The notes: generated by a model not told the origin, from the sequence alone. A stretch of DNA of 64,000 bases from Lacisediminihabitans sp040549525 (GCF_040549525.1 NZ_JBEPTM010000003.1:62001-126000); one strand, 5' to 3'; shown: positions 37,547 through 46,002, counted from the stretch's first letter. A program made the numbers and translations.

Positions 37547-37606
37547 TCGAGTTGCACTCTTTTGTGGGTGCAACGCCCGGGCAGGTCGCAAAAGAGTGCA
37601 ACTCGA
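37547..37606. repeat. Perfect inverted repeat downstream of smc (class C)
   Basis: TCGAGTTGCACTCTTTT (37547-37563) and its exact inverse (37590-37606) surround a 26-base centre. It starts 27 bases after the smc stop. It could act as a bidirectional terminator, but the arm sequence differs from the other repeat classes. Confidence 0.85.
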
Positions 37607-37803
37607 TGATTCTTCGCCCGCGCCAGTCGCGCCCGGCACAGCCCCTGGCGCCGGTCGAGCCGGGCGAAGTCGCTTCGAGCAGTCGCCTCCAGCGGCAGCT
37701 CCTCAGCAGAGCAGCCCCCTAGTGCAGCCAGCGGCCGCACCCCGCAGTACCCCCTCGGCACGACGCCGACGAGCGCAACCCGAACGCCGATTCGCAGGGA
37801 TTG
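37607..37803. other. Gene-free DNA between smc and lipB
   Basis: I see nothing coding here. It is GC-rich low-complexity sequence after the class C inverted repeat and before the lipB promoter. The longer frames running through it lack start signals. Confidence 0.5.
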
Positions 37804-37832
37804 TTGGACTGCGTCCATTAAATGCCTACACT
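37804..37832 (+). promoter_or_regulatory. lipB promoter, leaderless
   Basis: TTGGAC (37804-37809), a 17-base spacer, TACACT (37827-37832), then six bases and the ATG at 37839. This is the clearest complete promoter in the window. Confidence 0.75.
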
Positions 37833-37838
37833 TGCCCC

Positions 37839-38486
37839 ATGGCCGATATCGTCGTCGCCGGACTCGCACCGGATCTCCTGCCCTACCCCGAGGCGCTCGC
37901 GTTGCAGCGCAGCATCCACTCCGCCGTTGTGGAGGGAACCCGGCCCGACACCGTGCTGCTGCTGGAGCATCCTTCGGTCTATACCGCCGGAACCCGCACC
38001 GAGGCCAGCGAACGCCCGGATGACGGCTCCCCGGTCATCGACGTCGATCGCGGCGGCAAGATCACCTGGCACGGACCCGGCCAGCTCGTGGGATACCCCA
38101 TCCTGCGCCTGCACGACCCGGTCGACGTCGTCGCCTACGTGCGCCGGCTCGAAGAACTGCTCATCGACGTGATCGCCCACTTCGGCGTCGCCGGCGTGAG
38201 AGTCGCCGGGCGATCGGGGGTCTGGATCATCGACGCCGCGCGCGAGGAGAAGATCGCGGCCATCGGCATCCGCGTCGCCGGCGGTGTCACTATGCACGGT
38301 TTCGCGCTCAACTGCAGCAACTCCCTCGACGCCTACGCGCACATCGTCGCCTGCGGCATCCGGGATGCGGGCGTCACCACGATCAGCCGCGAACTCGGCC
38401 GCGAGGTCACCCCCGAAGACGCGGCGCGGGTGGTCGCCGAACGCTTCGATGCTCTCGTCGTCGAGGCCGTGGCGGTGTCCGCATGA
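37839..38486 (+). CDS. lipB: Octanoyl-(acyl carrier protein) transferase
   Basis: A 215-residue lipoyl/biotin-ligase-fold enzyme that moves octanoate from ACP to lipoyl domains of 2-oxoacid dehydrogenases and GcvH. Visible motifs are GGKITWHGPGQLVGYP (substrate loop) and GFALNCSN with the catalytic Cys. The ATG is set by the leaderless promoter; a longer in-frame reading has no support. It overlaps lipA by ATGA. Confidence 0.95.
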   Translation: MADIVVAGLAPDLLPYPEALALQRSIHSAVVEGTRPDTVLLLEHPSVYTAGTRTEASERPDDGSPVIDVDRGGKITWHGPGQLVGYPILRLHDPVDVVAYVRRLEELLIDVIAHFGVAGVRVAGRSGVWIIDAAREEKIAAIGIRVAGGVTMHGFALNCSNSLDAYAHIVACGIRDAGVTTISRELGREVTPEDAARVVAERFDALVVEAVAVSA

Positions 38487-39469
38487 CCGCGGCGCCAGAG
38501 GGCCGACGGATGCTCCGCCTCGAGATCCGCAACACCGAGACCCCGATTGAGCGGAAGCCCCCGTGGATCAAGACGGTTGCGCGCCAGGGGCCGGAGTATC
38601 TCGAGCTGCAGAAGCTCGTGAAAGACGAGGGCTTGCACACGGTGTGCCAGGAGGCCGGATGCCCCAACATCTACGAGTGCTGGGAAGACCGCGAGGCCAC
38701 CTTCCTCATCGGCGGATCCCAGTGCACCCGCCGTTGTGACTTCTGCCAGATCGACACCGGTAAGCCGGCGGACTACGACACTGACGAACCGCGTCGCGTC
38801 GCGGATTCGGTGCTCAGCATGCGGCTCCGCTACGCCACCGTGACCGGCGTCGCCCGGGACGACCTGCCCGACGAGGGCGCCTGGTTGCACGCGGAGACCG
38901 TGCGCCGCATCCATGAGGTGAACCCCGGAACGGGAGTCGAGATCCTCGCCACCGACTTCTCCGGCAACCCGGACCTGCTCGCCGAGGTGTTCTCCTCGCG
39001 CCCGGAGGTCTTCGCCCACAATGTCGAGACGGTGCCGCGGCTGTTCAAGCGCATCCGTCCCGCGTTCCGCTACGAACGCTCGCTCGGTGTCATCACGAGC
39101 GCGCGCGAGGCCGGGCTCATCACCAAATCCAACCTGATCCTCGGCATGGGGGAGGAGCGTGCGGAGATCAGCCAGGCGTTGCGGGACCTCCACGACGCGG
39201 GGACCGACATCATCACCGTCACCCAGTACCTGCGACCGACGGCCCGACACCTGCCGGTGGCGCGCTACCTTCCGCCGCAGGAGTTCATCGAGATCAAGGA
39301 GGAGGCCGAAGAGATCGGGTTCCTCGGGGTGCTCGCGGGCCCGCTCGTGCGGTCCTCCTATCGCGCCGGGCGGTTGTGGGCGCAGTCGATGAAGCGCAAG
39401 GGACTCGAACTGCCCGAGGAGCTCGCGCACCTCGCGGACACCGAGCTCGGATTCGCTCAGGCGGTCTGA
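38483..39469 (+). CDS. lipA: Lipoyl synthase, radical SAM
   Basis: A 328-residue enzyme that inserts two sulfurs into protein-bound octanoyl groups. The auxiliary cluster cysteines are C55, C60 and C66 (CQEAGCPNIYEC), and the radical-SAM cysteines are C81, C85 and C88 (CTRRCDFC). LVRSSYRAG near the end holds the conserved Ser ligand. It is translationally coupled to lipB. Confidence 0.96.
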   Translation: MTAAPEGRRMLRLEIRNTETPIERKPPWIKTVARQGPEYLELQKLVKDEGLHTVCQEAGCPNIYECWEDREATFLIGGSQCTRRCDFCQIDTGKPADYDTDEPRRVADSVLSMRLRYATVTGVARDDLPDEGAWLHAETVRRIHEVNPGTGVEILATDFSGNPDLLAEVFSSRPEVFAHNVETVPRLFKRIRPAFRYERSLGVITSAREAGLITKSNLILGMGEERAEISQALRDLHDAGTDIITVTQYLRPTARHLPVARYLPPQEFIEIKEEAEEIGFLGVLAGPLVRSSYRAGRLWAQSMKRKGLELPEELAHLADTELGFAQAV

Positions 39470-39477
39470 GCGACGAC

Positions 39478-40038
39478 TCAGGTGGTGACGAGTGCCTCGT
39501 CGTTGACGGTGTGCACGCGCCATCCCTCGCCCATGCGCTCGAAGGTGGCGGTCGCCCCGTTTTCAATGCCGGGGAGTTGCTGGCCGGCGAGGGCGCCCAG
39601 CGTGTAGCGGATGATCGTGCCGTGGCAGACGATGACGACATTCGCGTCGCCGTAGTCGTCGGCGATGTGATCTAGGGCAGCGATGCCCCGCGCCACGACA
39701 GAGTCGAGACTCTCCAGCCCGGGATAGTGGTGATCCGGCCACTTGGCCTCGATGTCTTCTGCGGTCGCCCCTTCGCCGTCACCATAGTGGCGCTCGACGA
39801 GCTCGTGGTAGCTCGGCCCCAGTGTGATTCCGAGACCGTCGGCGATGATCTGGGCCGTCTCGCGGGCGCGCCTGAGCGGGGAGCTCACCACGGCATCCCA
39901 GCGCGTGCCGGAGAGCACCTCGACGGCCTGCCGAGCCTGCTCCCGACCGGTGTCGTTGAGGGGGATGTCGGAGGAGCCCTGGAGCCGCAGCTCGCGGTTC
40001 CACTCGGTCTGGCCATGGCGGATGAAGGCGAAAGTCAC
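39478..40038 (-). CDS. Histidine phosphatase family protein (phosphoglycerate-mutase-like)
   Basis: A 186-residue phosphohistidine enzyme. The motif FIRHGQTEWNRE carries the nucleophile His, SSPLRRARETA the Arg, the acid lies in HELVERHYGDGEG, and VVIVCHGTIIR carries the second His. Substrates in this family range from sugar phosphates to alpha-ribazole phosphate and cannot be read here. I chose GTG at 40038 because CAGACT lies six bases upstream. That promoter falls in the last bases of the next leftward gene. Confidence 0.85.
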   Translation of the reverse strand: MTFAFIRHGQTEWNRELRLQGSSDIPLNDTGREQARQAVEVLSGTRWDAVVSSPLRRARETAQIIADGLGITLGPSYHELVERHYGDGEGATAEDIEAKWPDHHYPGLESLDSVVARGIAALDHIADDYGDANVVIVCHGTIIRYTLGALAGQQLPGIENGATATFERMGEGWRVHTVNDEALVTT

Positions 40039-40042
40039 CCCT

Positions 40043-41011
40043 CTAGTCTGCCCTGCCCGACGATGGGGTTCGGTTCGGTCCTGGAGTCCGGAGGCTGGAG
40101 ACGAGCTCATCGAAGGACGGCGTCGCGCCAGAATGGTCGCCGAGAGCAGCCCTCAGCTCCGAGACGCGGGATGACAGCCAGCCGGCCGTGTCCCTGGCAT
40201 GGGCGCCGAACCAGAGCTCGCCGCGCTGGTCGCGCAGCACCCGGTGCCAGTGGGCGAGATCCACCTGGGTCGGGAGATGCTGGTAGATCAGCCGGAGGTC
40301 CGCGGCGATGTCGCTATTGCCCCGATCATGCAGCACGGTGAACGCCTCCCGGGTGGCCGCCACCATGAGCCGGAGGGTGTCATCGTCGTGGGAGAGTCGC
40401 ACCGGGTCGCCTCCGGCGCGGTGGAGCGCGCAGTCGATCGGCACCATGAAGGCGTCTCTTGCGCGCATCCATTGGGCGAAATCCGTGCTGATCACCGTCG
40501 GGAATCCCGCGATGCTGAACTCCGTCTGGATGTTGCGGACGCGCGTGGTCATCGCACCGTCAGGTTCGCTCAGCACCGTCTTCTGCCGATCGATCTGGGC
40601 GAAGCGGGTGATCGAGCCCTCCCGAACACCGCTGACCGAGGGAAACCCGAACAGCGCTCTCGCGCCGAGGGCTTCGACGAGCTGGGGCTGGTGAGGAGCG
40701 AGGTCACCGAGAAAGAGCACATCCGAGCCGTCGGTCATGCTGCGGAGCAGGGGGAGAGTGCTGAGCAACTGTGACGGCCGGACCGCCACCACGACCAGTT
40801 CGAAGGTCTCGGTGACCGGGATCTCGTCGATGGCCCTGATGTCGAAGACGCTGCTCGTCTCCACCAGCGGCTCATCGACGGCCAGGCCGTCGGCGCGCAG
40901 CTCGGACAGACGAGCGCCTCGGTCGAGCAGCGTCACATCGCGTCCGACGCCGAGCAGCCGGGCCGCATACGCGCTGCCGATGACGCCCGCACCACAGACC
41001 AGGACTCGCAA
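40043..41011 (-). CDS. Ketopantoate-reductase-like NAD(P)-dependent enzyme
   Basis: A 322-residue ApbA/PanE-type protein. The Rossmann motif is VLVCGAGVIGSAYAARLL at the start, and an all-helical C-terminal domain follows. Canonical PanE has a catalytic Lys/Glu pair that is not obvious here, so the true substrate may differ from ketopantoate. TTG at 41011 has GGGAG upstream and gives a normal dinucleotide fold start; the longer reading adds 14 unrelated residues. Confidence 0.75.
   Translation of the reverse strand: MRVLVCGAGVIGSAYAARLLGVGRDVTLLDRGARLSELRADGLAVDEPLVETSSVFDIRAIDEIPVTETFELVVVAVRPSQLLSTLPLLRSMTDGSDVLFLGDLAPHQPQLVEALGARALFGFPSVSGVREGSITRFAQIDRQKTVLSEPDGAMTTRVRNIQTEFSIAGFPTVISTDFAQWMRARDAFMVPIDCALHRAGGDPVRLSHDDDTLRLMVAATREAFTVLHDRGNSDIAADLRLIYQHLPTQVDLAHWHRVLRDQRGELWFGAHARDTAGWLSSRVSELRAALGDHSGATPSFDELVSSLRTPGPNRTPSSGRAD
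40045..40050 (-). promoter_or_regulatory. Leaderless -10 box for the histidine phosphatase gene
   Basis: CAGACT on the minus strand is followed by six bases and the GTG at 40038. It lies inside the 3' end of the PanE-like gene. Confidence 0.45.
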
Positions 41012-41144
41012 CAGCGATCTCCCTTCGGCGCAGAACGGTGTGCCCGTGCTCACCCAACCACATCCCGAGCGTCGTCACCGACGCCGGGCGTTGCCGAGCG
41101 GCGCGTGTCGATCCGGATGCGCCGGTGCCGTTGTGGCCGGTCGG

Positions 41145-41150
41145 TAACAT
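41145..41150 (+). promoter_or_regulatory. Leaderless -10 box for ftsY
   Basis: TAACAT lies six bases before the ftsY ATG at 41157; no Shine-Dalgarno sequence is present. Confidence 0.6.
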
Positions 41151-41156
41151 AGGCCT

Positions 41157-42029
41157 ATGGCTTCTCCCTGGTCCCTCTCGGGCGCTCTCAAGGGCATGTT
41201 CGCTCGCAAGACCATCGACGACGAGACCTGGGACGACCTCGAAGACGCCCTGATCACCGCCGATTTCGGGCCGGATCTCACCGAGGCGATCATCGAGGAG
41301 CTTCGCGCGAGCGTAAAGCGCTTCAACACCACCGACCCGGTCGACCTCAAGCGGATGCTGCGCGAGACCCTCGAGGAGCGGCTCGCCCGCCTCAATCCCA
41401 CTCTCACCCTCAGCGCCCGTCCGGCGGTGGTTCTCGTCGTCGGTGTCAATGGCGTCGGCAAGACCACCACTATCGGCAAGTTCGCGAAGTTCCTCGGCGG
41501 CTACGGCCGAAGTGTCATCGTTGGCGCGGCCGACACCTTCCGGGCTGCGGCCGTCGAGCAGCTGGCGACCTGGGCGGAGCGCGGCGGGGCCGCCATCCAG
41601 CGTCCGCAGCAGCAGGGCCAGGATCCGGCATCCGTCGCCTTCCAGACCGTGGAGCGGGCGCAACGCGAGGGCATCGACATCGTGCTGATCGACACGGCCG
41701 GCCGCCTGCAGACCAAGAGTGGCCTGATGGACGAGCTCGCGAAGATCCGCCGGGTGATCGAGAAGCAGACCGAGATAGCGGAGGTGTTGCTCGTTCTCGA
41801 TGCCACCACCGGACAGAACGGGCTCGCCCAGGCCGAGGCATTCATCGAGCATGCCGGGGTGACCGGACTCGTGCTCACCAAGCTCGACGGTTCGGCGAAG
41901 GGGGGCTTCGTGCTCTCGGTGCAGGAGAAGACCGGCATTCCGATCAAGCTGGTCGGGCAGGGTGAGGGCATCGGCGACCTGACCGGATTCACCCCGCACG
42001 TGTTCGTGCAGAATCTCATCGGGTCGTGA
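41157..42029 (+). CDS. ftsY: Signal recognition particle receptor FtsY
   Basis: A 290-residue SRP GTPase that docks SRP-ribosome complexes at the membrane. It has the N domain at residues 1-85, G1 GVNGVGKTT at about 96-104, GAADTFRAAAVEQL, IDTAGRLQTKSG and LTKLDGSAKGG. The acidic A domain of enterobacterial FtsY is missing, so the protein is the short NG form. Overlaps the next small gene by GTGA. Confidence 0.96.
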   Translation: MASPWSLSGALKGMFARKTIDDETWDDLEDALITADFGPDLTEAIIEELRASVKRFNTTDPVDLKRMLRETLEERLARLNPTLTLSARPAVVLVVGVNGVGKTTTIGKFAKFLGGYGRSVIVGAADTFRAAAVEQLATWAERGGAAIQRPQQQGQDPASVAFQTVERAQREGIDIVLIDTAGRLQTKSGLMDELAKIRRVIEKQTEIAEVLLVLDATTGQNGLAQAEAFIEHAGVTGLVLTKLDGSAKGGFVLSVQEKTGIPIKLVGQGEGIGDLTGFTPHVFVQNLIGS

Positions 42030-42349
42030 GCATGTCCCGGATCGAGACTCCGTCGGAGCGTGCCTACAGCCGGGTGGCGCTCGTCTCGCTCACCCTCGCC
42101 GTCGTCGGGGTCGGACTGGCCATCTGGGGTTTCGTCAGCGGAATCGATGCGACGCTCAACGGGGCGGGAGCCATCAGCACGAGCATCGTGATCTTCTATG
42201 TGGGATCTGCGGTGCTCTTCGTGGCCCTCGTGCTCGCGATCATCGGGCTCGTGCGGTCGGAGGCGAAGATGGTGCCTACCGTTGCGCTGGCGGTCTGCCT
42301 GATCCCCATCGCTGCGATCATCGTGATCGCGCTGGCGGATCGGCGCTAG
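42026..42349 (+). CDS. Small three-helix membrane protein after ftsY
   Basis: A 107-residue protein with three hydrophobic helices (about residues 17-38, 54-74 and 82-103) and short loops. I do not recognise a family. GTG at 42026 overlaps the ftsY stop; ATG at 42032 is an equally possible start. Coupling to ftsY hints at a membrane-related role but proves nothing. Confidence 0.75.
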   Translation: MSMSRIETPSERAYSRVALVSLTLAVVGVGLAIWGFVSGIDATLNGAGAISTSIVIFYVGSAVLFVALVLAIIGLVRSEAKMVPTVALAVCLIPIAAIIVIALADRR

Positions 42350-42352
42350 GTT
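42347..42352 (+). promoter_or_regulatory. Leaderless -10 box for the cold-shock-like gene
   Basis: TAGGTT begins in the stop codon of the upstream gene and lies seven bases before the GTG at 42360. Confidence 0.45.
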
Positions 42353-42359
42353 CCGTCTC

Positions 42360-42668
42360 GTGTCAAGCCTCGGAACCGTCGCACAGTGGTCGGACGAAGA
42401 CGGCTGGGGCGTGATCGCCTCGGGTGAAACCCCGGGCGGGTGTTGGACGCATTTCTCCGCTCTCGAAATGCCGGGGTATCGCAGTCTCGACGTCGGCGAG
42501 CTCGTCGATTTCCACTGGGAAGCCAGCGATCAAGACGGATTTTCCTACCGCGCGGTGAGGGTGCAGCCCCGTCGCCCTCGTACCGGCGAGACTCCGACCA
42601 TCATCCCGGAGTCTGCAGCTGCCCCCTATCGCAGCTCTCTCAGGATCACGCCGACCCAGTGTGAGTAG
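42360..42668 (+). CDS. Cold-shock-domain-like protein
   Basis: A 102-residue protein whose first 65 residues resemble an OB-fold cold shock domain: GTVAQWSDEDGWGVIAS matches the GTVKWFNxxxGFGFI region, then THFSALEMPGYRSLDVGE and VDFHWEASDQDGFSYRAVRV. The RNP1/RNP2 aromatics are only partly kept, so nucleic-acid binding may be altered. The Pro/Thr-rich tail is unstructured. Confidence 0.75.
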   Translation: MSSLGTVAQWSDEDGWGVIASGETPGGCWTHFSALEMPGYRSLDVGELVDFHWEASDQDGFSYRAVRVQPRRPRTGETPTIIPESAAAPYRSSLRITPTQCE

Positions 42669-42704
42669 CAGCTCCTGCCGGCAGCACCCCTGCGCACCCC
42701 ATGC

Positions 42705-42796
42705 GCATAACTCCTGCAATCTGGGCCCGGTGGCGTCTACGCCCCCGCGTTTTCGGGCATGCCGAGCTGCCGCCAGAAAATCTGCAGGAGTTATGC
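42705..42796. repeat. Inverted-repeat element class B, copy 4
   Basis: GCATAACTCCTGCA (42705-42718) and TGCAGGAGTTATGC (42783-42796) are perfect 14-bp inverses. It sits between the convergent cold-shock-like and carbonic-anhydrase-like genes. Confidence 0.88.
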
Positions 42797-42820
42797 CGGA
42801 GAGTGCGGAGCGCGCGGCGA

Positions 42821-43333
42821 TCAGAGCGCGGCGTGCTTTCGGCTGAGCTCGACATAGTGCGCGGCGTTCGCGACGACCCCGGCGAATTCCTCATCCGTGA
42901 GTTCGCGGCGCACCTTGGCGGGAACCCCGGCGACGAGCGATCGGGGCGGGATGATGCTGCCCTCGAGCACCACGGCACCCGCGGCTACGAGAGAGCCGGC
43001 ACCGATCACGGCGCCGTTGAGCACCGTGGCGCTCATGCCGATCAGGCAATCGTCTTCGACGGTGCAGCCGTGAAGCACCGCGGAATGACCGACGCTCACG
43101 CGCTCACCGACCGTGGTCGGCTTGCCTCCGTCGCAGTGCACCGCGACGTTGTCCTGCAGGTTGCTTCCCGCCCCGATCGTGATCGAGTCGGAGTCGGCGC
43201 GGAGCACCGCTCCGTAGAACACACTCGAGTCCGCTGCGAGGGTGACCCGCCCGATGAGCGTCGCGTTCGGGGCGACCCAGGCGGAGGCATCGACTTCGGG
43301 AGTGTGGCCGTCGAAAGGCAGGACGAGTGTCAT
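42821..43333 (-). CDS. Gamma-carbonic-anhydrase-like hexapeptide-repeat protein
   Basis: A 170-residue left-handed beta-helix protein. Hexapeptide repeats run from about residue 20 to 140, with candidate metal-binding residues in DNVAVHCDGG and VGHSAVLHGCTV. The family includes gamma-carbonic anhydrases and many uncharacterised relatives (YrdA/PaaY); activity is not certain. The ATG follows TAGCCT plus six bases, a leaderless pattern. Confidence 0.88.
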   Translation of the reverse strand: MTLVLPFDGHTPEVDASAWVAPNATLIGRVTLAADSSVFYGAVLRADSDSITIGAGSNLQDNVAVHCDGGKPTTVGERVSVGHSAVLHGCTVEDDCLIGMSATVLNGAVIGAGSLVAAGAVVLEGSIIPPRSLVAGVPAKVRRELTDEEFAGVVANAAHYVELSRKHAAL

Positions 43334-43339
43334 CCGTTA

Positions 43340-43345
43340 AGGCTA
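43340..43345 (-). promoter_or_regulatory. Leaderless -10 box for the gamma-CA-like gene
   Basis: TAGCCT on the minus strand, then six bases, then the ATG at 43333. Confidence 0.55.
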
Positions 43346-43417
43346 GCGCGGCGCGCGCAGCACCCCTCCCGGAATCGTCCCCGCCCCTCATCGGACACCC
43401 GCACTCGAAACCACTTT

Positions 43418-43500
43418 CCCAAAACGCAGGAGATTCGCCTCGAAAAGGCCCCCATGGCCGCGCGGACCGCCGTTTGGTGGCGAATCTCCTGCATTTTCGG
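43418..43500. repeat. Inverted-repeat element class A, copy 2
   Basis: The left arm 43418-43439 (CCCAAAACGCAGGAGATTCG plus CC) and right arm 43479-43500 match at 20 of 22 positions. The left arm is identical over 22 bases to the copy inside mutM; the interiors differ. Confidence 0.87.
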
Positions 43501-43532
43501 TCGGTCGGGGCGGGGCGGCGCGGGGCGGGGCC

Positions 43533-44525
43533 TCAGGCGAAGAGCGCGCCCACCTGCTCGGCGAGGGCCTCGTCGAAGTCCATCGACGCGGCATCCGTCA
43601 CCGCGTCCCACTGCTCCGTACGCCGCGGGGAGATGATCGTGGCGGTGACCAGCGGATGTCGCCGCAGCCAGGCCAGCGCGAGGGCCGGGATGCTCACCTC
43701 GCGTTCGCGCGCGAGCGGCGAGAGCTCGGACACGCGGGCCAGGTTCGCCAGCGTGAAGGCCGTGGCGTACATCGCCGGGGCGAGGGCGAGTCGGCTGCCG
43801 GGGGCGGGATCGGGAAGTTCCTCCGGGTCCTCGGTGAGATAGCGAGACGAGAGGATGCCGCCGGCAAGCGGCGAGTGCGCCAGGAATCCGAGACCCTCTT
43901 CGGCGAGAAGTGGCAGCAGGTCCCGCTCCACGCCGCGGGAGACGAGACTGAGCTCGGACTGCACCCAGGCCGGGCGGGGCAGCCCGGCGCGATCGGCGGC
44001 GAGCAGCCAGGCTTCGACCTCGCGCACCGAACCGGTGGAGCATCCCCAGGCTCGGATCTGCTCGGTGTCGATCGCGGCGGCGAACGCGGTGATCGTCTCC
44101 TCGAGTGGCGTGCGCTCGTCGAAGCCGTGGGCGAGGTACAGGTCGACGGAGCCGAGGCGCGATCGGCTCAGGGCGAGCTGCCGCTCGATGTGGTCGCCCG
44201 CGAGCGAGATGGTCTCCTGGCCGCGCTCCACCACGTTGCCGACCTTCGTCGAGACGAGCACATCGGCCCGTTCGCGTTCCTCCCGCCAACGACCGATCAC
44301 TCGCTCGCTCTCGCCGCCCGCGAAGGAATTGGCCGTATCGAGCACCCGGATCCCGACCTCGTAGGCCTCGTCGAGCCGCTCGAGCGCCTCATCCGTCTTC
44401 ATGCCGAGTCCGATGCGGGAGGGCGCGGATCCGATGCCCCCGATCGCGGCGCCGCCGAAGAAGAACTCGCTGACCTCGATGCCGGTGGAGCCGAGCGGAA
44501 CGGTGCGGAGTGCGGAGTCGGGCAT
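43533..44525 (-). CDS. Aldo/keto reductase, catalytic Tyr apparently replaced
   Basis: A 330-residue TIM-barrel aldo/keto reductase. The conserved Asp is in VLDTANSFAGG, Lys in VSTKVGN and His in LYLAHGFDE. The position normally holding the proton-donor Tyr (DTAxxY) reads Phe, so the classical mechanism may be changed or another residue substitutes. The C-terminal cofactor loop is TIISPRRTEQWDAV. Leaderless ATG, six bases after TAGGCT. Substrate unknown. Confidence 0.88.
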   Translation of the reverse strand: MPDSALRTVPLGSTGIEVSEFFFGGAAIGGIGSAPSRIGLGMKTDEALERLDEAYEVGIRVLDTANSFAGGESERVIGRWREERERADVLVSTKVGNVVERGQETISLAGDHIERQLALSRSRLGSVDLYLAHGFDERTPLEETITAFAAAIDTEQIRAWGCSTGSVREVEAWLLAADRAGLPRPAWVQSELSLVSRGVERDLLPLLAEEGLGFLAHSPLAGGILSSRYLTEDPEELPDPAPGSRLALAPAMYATAFTLANLARVSELSPLAREREVSIPALALAWLRRHPLVTATIISPRRTEQWDAVTDAASMDFDEALAEQVGALFA

Positions 44526-44531
44526 GCAAGG

Positions 44532-44537
44532 AGCCTA
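44532..44537 (-). promoter_or_regulatory. Leaderless -10 box for the aldo/keto reductase gene
   Basis: TAGGCT on the minus strand, six bases, then the ATG at 44525. Confidence 0.6.
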
Positions 44538-44670
44538 GGTGGCTCGGGCGTGGGGGGACTGGCGCTCCCGTCTGCTCGACGGGGTCCGCGTGTCGGTCTC
44601 CGCCTGCAGACAGCTCTGCCGAAGATCTCGCGCGGGCGAGCCGGTGTCGGTGACGGTGAGAGGACAGGGC

Positions 44671-45552
44671 TCAGCGCAGCGCGGGCAACCGAGACGCGAC
44701 CGCTTCGAGCACGTCCTCGGATCCGGCGTAGATGCCGTCACGCCGCGGCCAGTGCGCGATGACATCCGTGAACCCGAGCGAAGCTGCCCGCCCGACGAGG
44801 TCGTCGAAGGCGCCGGTGCTCGACAGCGCGAAGGTGCCCCCGGAGTCGATGGAGAGGTAGCGGTCGATGGATGCCGCGTCCCGTCCCGCGCGCTCGGCGG
44901 CGTCATCGAGCCGACCGGTCAGCGTCGCGACGGACTGCCACCACTCCTCGCCGGTGACACCATCCCTGCCCGTGCTCACCCAGCCCTGACCGAAGCGCGC
45001 CACGAGGTCGAGACCCTTGGGACCGTTGGCCGCGATCACGAATGGCACCCGCGGCAGTTGAGCGGGCACCCCCACCATGCGCGCCTCGTGGGTCGTGAAC
45101 CATTCGCCGGCGAACGAGATCGCACCCTCGTGCTCGAAGCGCAGAAGTCCGTCGAGCTGTTCGACGAATTCGGCGAAACGAGCGTGGCGCTCGCGAGGCG
45201 AGAGGGGAGGCTGGCCGAGCACGAAGGCGTCGAAGCCGGTGCCACCCGAGCCGATGCCGAGCAGAAAACGACCGCCGGAGATGTCGTCGACCGTGGCGAC
45301 ATCCTTCGCGAAGGTGACGGGATGCCGGAAGTTCGGCGACGACACGAAGGTGCCGAGGCGGATGCGTGAGGTCACGGTCGCGGCGGCGGTGAGAGTGGGG
45401 ATCGTCGCGCCCCAGGGCTCGTCGGCCAGGCTGCGCCAGGAGAGGTGGTCATAGGTCCAGGCGTGGTCGAAGCCGAGCTCCTCCGCGCGGGCCCACTGAT
45501 TCTTCGCCTGGGCCCAGGGCTGCTGGGGCAGGATCGTGATTCCGAATCGCAT
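44671..45552 (-). CDS. LLM-class oxidoreductase
   Basis: A 293-residue luciferase-like oxidoreductase. It starts MRFGITILPQQPWAQA, then has AWTYDHLSWR (active-site Asp/His region) and LGIGSGGTGFDAFVLG. It is one of four LLM proteins in this window and is likely to use F420 or FMN. It lies back-to-back with no operon partner and has its own leaderless promoter. Substrate unknown. Confidence 0.85.
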   Translation of the reverse strand: MRFGITILPQQPWAQAKNQWARAEELGFDHAWTYDHLSWRSLADEPWGATIPTLTAAATVTSRIRLGTFVSSPNFRHPVTFAKDVATVDDISGGRFLLGIGSGGTGFDAFVLGQPPLSPRERHARFAEFVEQLDGLLRFEHEGAISFAGEWFTTHEARMVGVPAQLPRVPFVIAANGPKGLDLVARFGQGWVSTGRDGVTGEEWWQSVATLTGRLDDAAERAGRDAASIDRYLSIDSGGTFALSSTGAFDDLVGRAASLGFTDVIAHWPRRDGIYAGSEDVLEAVASRLPALR

Positions 45553-45558
45553 GCTGTG

Positions 45559-45564
45559 AGCCTA
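45559..45564 (-). promoter_or_regulatory. Leaderless -10 box for the LLM gene
   Basis: TAGGCT on the minus strand, six bases, then the ATG at 45552. Confidence 0.6.
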
Positions 45565-45708
45565 GGGCCGAGCATCCGGTCGGGGTGGCGTGGGGTGGGG
45601 TGGGGTGCGGTGCGCTGCGCTCGGCTGCGCTGCGGGTCCGCCGTACCGGGGTCTGGCGGGGTGGGGTCGGCCGCCGGCCGGCAGCCGGGGCCGGCGAGCT
45701 GCAGCCGT

Positions 45709-45950
45709 GGAGTATTCGACTCGGGGGTTGTTGCGACCGGGGAGGCTGTTTACCCGCGTTTGGTCCCGACTCGATTGAGTGTGCCGGTGGCGGAGTATTC
45801 GACTCGGGGGTTGTTGCGACCGGGGAGGCTGTTTACCCGCGTTTGGTCCCGACTCGATTGAGTGTGCCGGTGGCGGAGTATTCGACTCGGGGGTTGTTGC
45901 GACCGGGGAGGCTGTTGACCCGCGTTTGGTCCCGACTCGATTGAGTGTGC
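45709..45950. repeat. Three tandem 83-bp repeats upstream of ffh
   Basis: Units begin at 45709, 45792 and 45875 (GGAGTATTCGACTCGGGGG). They are nearly identical; the third differs at one base (TTGACC for TTTACC) and is cut short at 45950. 83 is not a multiple of three, so it is not a coding repeat. Each unit holds two small palindromes, GAGT-ATTCG-ACTC and ACTC-GATT-GAGT. A GGC/CGG-rich stretch precedes the array. Confidence 0.9.
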
Positions 45951-45992
45951 TGTTATGTCGCAGAACTGTCACCGAAGTCCTGCGACATAACA
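45951..45992. repeat. Hairpin-forming inverted repeat (class D)
   Basis: TGTTATGTCGCAG (45951-45963) and CTGCGACATAACA (45980-45992) are perfect 13-bp inverses around a 16-base loop. It abuts the third 83-bp unit. Confidence 0.85.
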
Positions 45993-46002
45993 CTCGATTT
46001 TC

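Noticed and set aside
40043..41011. Naming this gene panE
   Set aside because: Only the Rossmann motif and general length match. The catalytic residues of ketopantoate reductase are not clear, so no symbol was given.
45709..45950. Considered as a CRISPR array
   Set aside because: The units are contiguous with no variable spacers, are far too long for a CRISPR repeat, and no cas gene is near.
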